DNA from: Chloroflexi bacterium HGW-Chloroflexi-10
GTDB taxonomy: Bacteria; Chloroflexota; Anaerolineae; Anaerolineales; Anaerolineaceae
Direction of reading: 5' to 3'
Assembly (NCBI GenBank): GCA_002840755.1
Contig: PHBZ01000020.1
Location: 1 to 64,000, forward strand
DNA length: 64,000 nucleotides
In this document: positions 59,169 through 64,000 of the stretch, one piece after another
How positions within the stretch are numbered: position 1 is the first letter of the stretch
How the letters are laid out: each line of letters starts with the position of its first letter
Program-made: the position numbers and the translations under genes
The notes under the pieces: model-generated
The model's database searches: none
Seen by the model: only the letters and a program-made list of their open reading frames with translations
What the model was told of the DNA's origin: nothing

Positions 59169-59645
59169 TCAGGATGCCATTTCGTGAGGCATCAAACCAA
59201 TTCCTTCTTCCGGCATCCATTCCGGCCAGCCCTCTAACCAGGTAGGGATGTATGTATTTTCCACACGGTCACAAACAGGGAAGTAGGCTTTAATATCAAT
59301 GATGGGCGTACTATCAAACATATCCAGGTCAGCGACCACCAATAATCCTGCAATGCTATCCACACGCAACAATTTGCAAGTTGTCATCAGGATCGGATTT
59401 GGACGGAAAGGGGAGCGGGTAGCAAATACGCCCGTCGTATGTCCTTCTGCATATGGCGGATTGGTTTGTAATACCTGGCGATACTCAGGAAAAGGTCCTG
59501 TAGCAATCCAACCAAAGATCATTATATGACTAAAGTGTTCCAATTCTTCCAGAGCTGAGCGATAAGGCGGATCGATGTGAATATGGATACCCTCTTCAGT
59601 ACGTTTTACCAGCCCGATGGGTTTTAAGAGAAAATCTGTTTTCAT
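59169..59645 (-). CDS. trmO: tRNA m6t6A37 methyltransferase, TrmO/YaeB family
   Basis: A 158-residue protein with the family hallmark G-V-F-A-T-R-S-P-F-R-P-N-P-I at about residues 73-86 and late L-D-M-F-D-S-T-P-I-I-D-I-K-A-Y. It uses S-adenosylmethionine to methylate N6 of t6A37 in certain tRNAs. Length is shorter than E. coli TrmO, which has an extra C-terminal domain, so this is the single-domain (VirR/TsaA-like) form common outside enterobacteria. Substrate identity in this form is by homology only. Confidence 0.85.
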   Translation of the reverse strand: MKTDFLLKPIGLVKRTEEGIHIHIDPPYRSALEELEHFSHIMIFGWIATGPFPEYRQVLQTNPPYAEGHTTGVFATRSPFRPNPILMTTCKLLRVDSIAGLLVVADLDMFDSTPIIDIKAYFPVCDRVENTYIPTWLEGWPEWMPEEGIGLMPHEMAS

Positions 59646-59935
59646 TTTTTACCTTTCATTTAATTTTGATATGCTCGAGTATACAAAAAGCCCGGCAGTA
59701 ATTCTTGATCGCCATTGCCTGAATCTGAACTAAATCTCGATCCATCTTCATAGAAGTTGATGATTCTTGCGTTTCTAAGAAATATAGACAGGTGGAAAAT
59801 ACCAAATTTCAAATAAAAGAGGTATTTCGACTGGCTAAATAGTGATAATTTCGTATAGATTAATATGTTTTGACAAAAATATTTCGATAAATCCACTTTT
59901 TACAGCCGGGGTTAATCTGGTGTTCTAATAACATC

Positions 59936-59964
59936 CACAACTATAAGTACAGCTTATAGTTGTG
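59936..59964. repeat. 12-bp perfect inverted repeat
   Basis: CACAACTATAAG and its complement around TACAG. No T-run follows on either strand; regulatory role unclear. Confidence 0.55.
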
Positions 59965-60668
59965 TAAATTGATTCGCATAGGTTTGTTCTATGAAAAAGG
60001 AGGGCTGAGTGCAAATTTTGCCTTCTCGGAACAGTTTTTTCTGGAAATATTTGTCTGTCAGGGTGTTATTTTTCCGGAATTCTCCAAGAGAAAAAGTGCA
60101 TCGCTGCAGTGGTGCCTTTTTACACCAAATTTCTCCTGACAGTCAATGCCCGCAAATATGCCAATAACTCAGCTCGTTTTGATCTGATTGTGCGTCTGGA
60201 TGAAATAAATTTTTTTCATATTAATTCCAGGAAAAATCTTGGAAGAAATATCCGAAGCAATTACACAAAAGACCTGTCTATTTGTGTGTAATCGAGGCAA
60301 TCCATGGTCTATCTTGTATGTAGTTATATTATATAATGAATATTATCTTACATAATAAACAATCTAAGCAAATATGTCTTATTGGATATCACCTTGAGGT
60401 AGGATTGCATAGTTATTTGCACTGGATCGTACAAAGATATGCATTGGAGCAAAAAAAGAGGGTTTTTTGCCATTTTTTATGTGTTTTTAAATATTAACGC
60501 ATTCAATCTGCACTGGCAACCATTATTTTCCCATTCATCAGATGATCTTGCACGCCTATTGGCAAGGCCTACATTCTACTTTAAAATACACAATGCATTC
60601 TCACGAGCCTACATCCCCTCCTGCCTTATTTCTCCAAAACCAAGAAATTTAACAAATTCAAGGCAATA

Positions 60669-60690
60669 TGTCTGAACAATTGTTCAGACA
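60669..60690. promoter_or_regulatory. 22-bp perfect palindrome, possible operator
   Basis: TGTCTGAACAATTGTTCAGACA is fully symmetrical. The TGAAC...GTTCA form resembles TetR-family operators. No intact gene lies directly next to it; the nearest is the cyclase remnant on the plus strand. Confidence 0.45.
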
Positions 60691-60870
60691 AGATAAACTA
60701 GATTTTCCCCGAAATATTCCCTAAAAACACCCTATTTACCAGATTATTTCGATTAATACTCGCTTCCGGCATTTGTATCAATTCGTTGTACTGCGATTTG
60801 GGTAATTAGTACATAATCCCAATAACAGATATCATTTTTTGGTCTGGCATCTGGAAGAATATCCGAATAT

Positions 60871-61510
60871 AAATCGTTATATCGATCAACCCTGGCGGAC
60901 ATAAGTCCATCACATATTCCGGTAATAAAATTATCCAAATCGAATGTTATCATGGTGTCTTGGGGTTTGACCATGCAGTTAACGGAACAATTCAAGTGAA
61001 TCAAGACAAGGTGGATTTTGTTGGCGGTCGGGGTTATATCGAAAAAGATTGGGGAAAAGCCTTTCCGCAAGCCTGGATATGGATGCAATCCAATCATTTT
61101 GCGTATACACACGCCTCCTTAACTGCATCCGTTGCTATTATTCCCTGGATGAGGAGTTCATTTGCCGGATTTATCGTAGGGTTCTGGCAAAATAGAAACC
61201 TGCACCACTTCGCAACCTATACCAACAGCCGTATTTCCAATTTGGCAGTCAATGACGAGCATGTTTTTTGGACAATGCAAAACCGTACTCATTTCTTGGA
61301 AATTGAAGCCATACAAGCACAAGGAGGTTTGTTGCTCGCACCTACTCCCCAAGGTATGGGCAGACGCATCGCAGAAACGCTCAGTGCCAGTATCTTTGTC
61401 CGCTTGACTAACAAACAGACAAAAAAATAGAATTTGATGGAACCGGTGACTATGCTGGCCTGGAAGTTGTCGGAGATATGGAAAAACTGATTAAAATGGC
61501 ATTGAAATGA
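60871..61510 (+). pseudogene. Tocopherol-cyclase-family remnant, truncated and frameshifted
   Basis: From about 60942 the plus strand encodes a good match to the C-terminal half of tocopherol cyclase-like proteins: E-C-Y-H-G-V, then G-G-R-G-Y-I-E-K-D-W-G, W-I-W-M-Q-S-N-H-F and A-S-V-A-I-I-P-W. The approximately 150 preceding residues of the family are missing; the frame is open back only to about 60871. At about 61420-61430 a run of seven A's shifts the frame. One more A would avoid the stop and restore the family's end (D-Y-A-G-L-E-V-V-G-D-M-E) to the TGA at 61508-61510. Intact members are about 340 residues. Both lesions mark it as a pseudogene, though the A-run could be a sequencing error. 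Confidence 0.8.
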
Positions 61511-61514
61511 TCTA

Positions 61515-61898
61515 TCACACAACAATAAGTGGCGTTTTCATTTTACCTTCGATATAAATTGCATGAACATCAGATAATTTTGAAAAATCAGCGATTAAAT
61601 AACTGCACTTAATATTAAATTCTGTTTGCAGCCTTTCAAACAATTCGATCGATTTTTGTTCATTGCGATTGATACATAAAATATTTGCCCCATGTGATGC
61701 GTATTTTTTTGCCGTAATATTACCAATCCCTGAAGTTGCTCCGGTTATCACCACCAAACGATGATCAAACGCATCTATACATATCTTAGGGTCTAAATTT
61801 TGATTGCGGATCATCGCAATAATATTAGACCATTTATATTCATTGTAATATTTTCTCAACACGCCTCCAAAAAACGCGGTGTTTAAGAACAAGGCCAA
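61515..61898 (-). pseudogene. Short-chain dehydrogenase fragment
   Basis: 127 residues from TTG 61898 (alternatively from an internal ATG). The N-terminal part (K-Y-Y-N-E-Y-K-W-S-N-I) leads to a Rossmann start V-V-I-T-G-A-T-S-G-I-G and a second strand C-I-N-R-N-E, then L-I-A-D-F-S. SDR enzymes need about 250-300 residues with a Y-x-x-x-K active site. The reading stops after about 90 residues of the Rossmann domain, and the cyclase remnant on the other strand ends 4 bp away. The C-terminal half has been lost, so I call it a pseudogene. Confidence 0.78.
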
Positions 61899-62082
61899 CT
61901 TTTTTTGTTTTGTTAATTATAAAAGGATTTTATTTTAATTAAAATTTGATAGTGGGATAAAAACTTATATTTTTGGATATTTAGGAGATTTTCGAAAATA
62001 ACGGCTTATATTGTATACCTCATGATTTATTTATTTCGATTTCATAAGGTCTTTTCTTTCACCCATGCCTATTCCCATTCCC

Positions 62083-62835
62083 CTACTGTCCTCCGTCAAC
62101 CTTATTAAGCAGAACAAACATCGTCGAAAGGATTTGTTCATGCTGAACTTCGCGGCTGGTTGTTGCCATGTTTTCTTCAGTGGTCAGCTCATATGAGCCA
62201 AATTGGTGATGATCACCACCTTCGATTTTAACGTATAACGTATCAGCGGGTAGCAAATGTTTGCGTGCCCCCACACTTTCATCGGTCACACCGGTTTCAT
62301 TGCCACCAAACAATAAAACTACCGGAATATTCAACTTGGATAGATCCGAGCTCTCCGCTGGAAAGGATGACCAGATGGCCAATCCATCAATGTTTTCCGG
62401 GTGTGCACTGGTATACATTGCGGCAGCGGTACCCCCTACCGAGTGTCCACCAATCACCCATGTTTTGATCTCCGGATGGGCGGCAATAATTTTATCGGCT
62501 ATATTGGCATTAAATACAGCCATGTTTAACGGAATTTTTGGCACAATCACTGTAAACCCCTGCTCAGAAATGGAGCGCATCAAATCAGAATATCCGAGAA
62601 AGCTAATCCTTCCACCAGGGTAAAAAATGAAACCGGTAGAGGAAGCTAACTTTGGCGTAAAGGATAACCAAGGATACCGGGATACCGTGACATTCTGGTC
62701 ACTTTCTACAGCAGCCAGCGCCTGCGGTAAAGGCTGGCGTTCATAAGTGAGGTATTTTATCGCCAAAAAAACTACAACGGTGATCATCATAGCAATCATT
62801 ATTCGAATGATCAACTTTTTACTCGTTTTTCGCAT
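62083..62835 (-). CDS. Membrane-anchored alpha/beta hydrolase
   Basis: A 250-residue protein with an N-terminal transmembrane helix (about residues 8-27) and an exported alpha/beta-hydrolase domain. The nucleophile elbow is G-G-H-S-V-G-G (about 136-142), the oxyanion region F-Y-P-G-G, a likely acid within F-G-G-N-E-T-G-V-T-D-E, and the His in G-G-D-H-H-Q-F-G. The closest family is the Abhydrolase_5/dienelactone-hydrolase-like group. The expected activity is ester or similar hydrolysis outside the membrane; the substrate is unknown. AGGAGG-type ribosome binding site upstream. Confidence 0.88.
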   Translation of the reverse strand: MRKTSKKLIIRIMIAMMITVVVFLAIKYLTYERQPLPQALAAVESDQNVTVSRYPWLSFTPKLASSTGFIFYPGGRISFLGYSDLMRSISEQGFTVIVPKIPLNMAVFNANIADKIIAAHPEIKTWVIGGHSVGGTAAAMYTSAHPENIDGLAIWSSFPAESSDLSKLNIPVVLLFGGNETGVTDESVGARKHLLPADTLYVKIEGGDHHQFGSYELTTEENMATTSREVQHEQILSTMFVLLNKVDGGQ

Positions 62836-62958
62836 GAAATCTCCTCCTAATTTTTATGGTTAACAAGCCATTTTGATTAGCTCCAATCCATCAATTATTT
62901 TTTTACCCGAGGGTTACACCTATTATAAAGATCATTATGATTATTAAAATCATAAATC

Positions 62959-63324
62959 CTAAAATTTTGGAATAATTTCTGGGTTCAATATGACCACTCC
63001 GATCCATTTTCTGATCAATGGAAATAACCGCCAATAAAAAGACAAGGTTGCGAGACCCAAAGCAATCAGGCTCAAGCGTTGCAGATTAAGATTCCCAAAG
63101 AAGACAATTACACCCAACAGGAATAAAAATATAAGTTTGGCACCAGCAACCCAATTAACCAGGTATTTAACAAAGTCATGAATTTCTGGGTATTTTTTGG
63201 AGGTTTCCCATGCTTTAAAAACGCCAACAGCATTGGCATATTTGGAACCCGGGAAAAAATATAGGACATAAACATTGGATAATTCTAAAAAGATAAACAC
63301 AATAATCACGATCTTGGCAAACAT
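62959..63324 (-). CDS. Small integral membrane protein, about four helices
   Basis: The start is placed at 63324 (M-F-A-K-I-V), after AAGGAG; the upstream in-frame start would include that site. The 121-residue protein has about four hydrophobic segments: I-V-I-I-V-F-I-F-L-E-L, Y-L-V-N-W-V-A-G-A-K-L-I-F-L-F-L, L-S-L-I-A-L-G-L-A-T-L, and a last one. I do not recognise the family; there is some similarity of style to DoxX-like proteins. It lies 123 bp upstream of the hydrolase on the same strand. Confidence 0.65.
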   Translation of the reverse strand: MFAKIVIIVFIFLELSNVYVLYFFPGSKYANAVGVFKAWETSKKYPEIHDFVKYLVNWVAGAKLIFLFLLGVIVFFGNLNLQRLSLIALGLATLSFYWRLFPLIRKWIGVVILNPEIIPKF

Positions 63325-63549
63325 AATCGATGCTCCTTGAATCAATAAAGTTAGGTCTCAGGTTTAAGAACAATTTAAACTTATTTTTTATTTGCCGTAC
63401 TCTATATTGTATAATAAAATTAAATCGTAGTACTTAGTTAAAATGAAAATCATTCCCCGCACATAGATTACGATTACGGGCAATAGTTACTGGAAGCTAT
63501 CAATCAGAAAGGGGGATTTACAAAAATTTAAATCCAGTATGAAAATGTT

Positions 63550-63765
63550 TTATCCAATTTTTTTCTTTTCCACCTTCCCATTTGGCTTTTCACTTGATTC
63601 CCTGACATTAATTGATTGTTGCAAAAACTTCGTAAGCGCTTCCAAACTATCCAAATAGATAACCTTATGTGAGTGTGGATCTTCGAGCGAAGCTACCCAG
63701 TTTGGAAATTCCGTGTTTCCAATATCCCAAATACGTAGAAGGTAGGATAAATAGTTGCGTTTCAT
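63550..63765 (-). CDS. Small conserved-type protein next to BTAD regulator
   Basis: A 71-residue protein with W-V-A-S-L-E-D-P-H-S-H and L-D-S-L-E-A-L-T-K-F-L. I recognise this 'WxaSLEDPhTgexxxFxsLeaLxxFL' style from many short Chloroflexota proteins, often near MalT/BTAD-type regulators. Here it is divergent from one, with 81 bp between the two starts. No characterised function is known to me. Confidence 0.65.
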   Translation of the reverse strand: MKRNYLSYLLRIWDIGNTEFPNWVASLEDPHSHKVIYLDSLEALTKFLQQSINVRESSEKPNGKVEKKKIG

Positions 63766-63819
63766 AAATCTAAGTTTATAAGATTACTGTCAAAAAACCG
63801 TCAAATTTTTTTCGAATCC

Positions 63820-63837
63820 CCTATAATTAACTATAGG
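63820..63837. promoter_or_regulatory. Near-palindromic -10/operator region of the BTAD gene
   Basis: CCTATAATTAACTATAGG is symmetrical at 16 of 18 bases and includes TATAAT on the plus strand, 19 bp before the ATG at 63847. It lies between divergent genes. The -35 match is poor, so the promoter may need an activator. Confidence 0.4.
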
Positions 63838-63846
63838 AATTCACTG

Positions 63847-64000
63847 ATGACAGAATTACAAATTCATTGTTTTGGAAATCTGCAAGTTAATTTAGATCGC
63901 CAGCCTATTGATCACTTTGACACGAATAAATCTCGTGCATTGCTTGTTTACCTGGCTATCGAAAACACTCAACCCCAACACCGGTCGCACCTGGCCGGGT
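63847..64000 (+). CDS. BTAD/SARP-type transcriptional activator, N-terminal fragment at window edge
   Basis: Only 51 residues lie in the window. They match the start of BTAD/SARP or MalT-like regulators of Chloroflexota: L-Q-I-H-C-F-G-N-L-Q-V (winged-helix domain beta strand), I-D-H-F-D-T-N-K-S-R-A-L-L-V-Y-L-A, and H-R-S-H-L-A-G. The reading continues past 64000. A full member has a DNA-binding OmpR-like domain, a bacterial transcriptional activator domain and often a STAND ATPase. Confidence 0.8.
   Translation, partial: MTELQIHCFGNLQVNLDRQPIDHFDTNKSRALLVYLAIENTQPQHRSHLAG

Larger units (their letters stand above)
59646..60870. other. AT-rich noncoding region, about 1.2 kb
   Basis: No supported gene. 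Short ORFs on both strands lack signals and family matches. It holds a 12-bp-stem hairpin (59936-59964) and a 22-bp perfect palindrome (60669-60690). The region borders truncated gene remnants, so it looks like eroded DNA. Confidence 0.6.

Noticed and set aside
59660..59896. Minus-strand 78-residue ORF upstream of trmO
   Set aside because: No start signal and low-complexity aromatic-rich composition; probably chance.
60439..60675. Plus-strand 78-residue ORF before the palindrome
   Set aside because: No ribosome binding site, no recognisable family and an AT-rich setting of decay.
60753..60953. Minus-strand 66-residue reading starting M-I-T-F-D-L-D-N-F
   Set aside because: Its composition looks fairly protein-like, but there is no ribosome binding site and it overlaps the plus-strand cyclase remnant. 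A fragment of another gene is possible; not enough support to annotate.

Overview
The window looks like a chromosomal piece of an anaerobic member of the Chloroflexota, most likely class Anaerolineae. I infer this from protein style rather than a marker gene. The signs are lipoproteins with the CxLPC-FWG motif, secreted proteins ending in short Y-L-P-L-like motifs, MalT/BTAD-type regulators, a tiny WxASLEDPH protein beside a BTAD gene, a corrinoid salvage operon and a 4Fe-4S dicluster protein. No rRNA, tRNA, CRISPR array or insertion sequence was recognised.

Layout. 1-2.2 kb: two lipoproteins read leftward. 2.2-3.3 kb: noncoding DNA with a hairpin and an orphan promoter. 3.3-5.8 kb: an S51-like peptidase fused to a CysS-type tail, plus an unknown protein. 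5.85-14.98 kb (minus strand): one operon for corrinoid uptake and cobamide remodelling. It has a sigma70 promoter, a cobalamin riboswitch and an intrinsic terminator, then a transcobalamin/intrinsic-factor-like surface protein, ECF S, T and double-ATPase components, CobT, CobS, CbiR, CobU and a GNAT. The logic is capture, import, cleavage of the foreign lower ligand, then rebuilding with dimethylbenzimidazole.

15-19 kb: pirin, a degenerate MalT-like protein, a double GNAT and a YigZ protein. 19.1-30.8 kb (plus strand): a compact type VII (ESX/Ess-like) secretion locus. It encodes a VWA-TM-FHA protein, five WXG100-like proteins, a membrane-anchored pseudokinase, a three-ATPase EssC/EccC motor and a YukD-FHA-FHA fusion. 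30.8-34.8 kb (minus strand): a ferredoxin-like protein and a 5TM-PAS-GGDEF-EAL protein. The leader of the latter carries four tandem GEMM (c-di-GMP-I type) riboswitch-like modules followed by a terminator. A HIT protein follows.

35.6-57.4 kb (plus strand): a cell-surface cluster. It holds a giant thrombospondin-3/LamG protein split by a frameshift (about 4,120 residues if joined), a streptogramin-lyase-like propeller protein, a secreted sortase with Ig-like repeats and an RCC1-repeat protein, closed by a strong terminator. The propeller and RCC1 proteins share a C-terminal domain with a terminal aromatic-hydrophobic-proline motif. 57.4-64 kb: a missed 39-residue membrane peptide, an AraC regulator with a GyrI-like partner, TrmO, about 1.2 kb of AT-rich noncoding DNA, remnants of a tocopherol-cyclase-family gene and an SDR gene, an alpha/beta hydrolase, a small membrane protein, and a BTAD/SARP regulator running off the right edge.

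The most notable systems are the transcobalamin-like ECF cobamide operon, the reduced type VII locus with fused or relocated FHA modules, the tandem GEMM leader, and the sortase-linked surface cluster.
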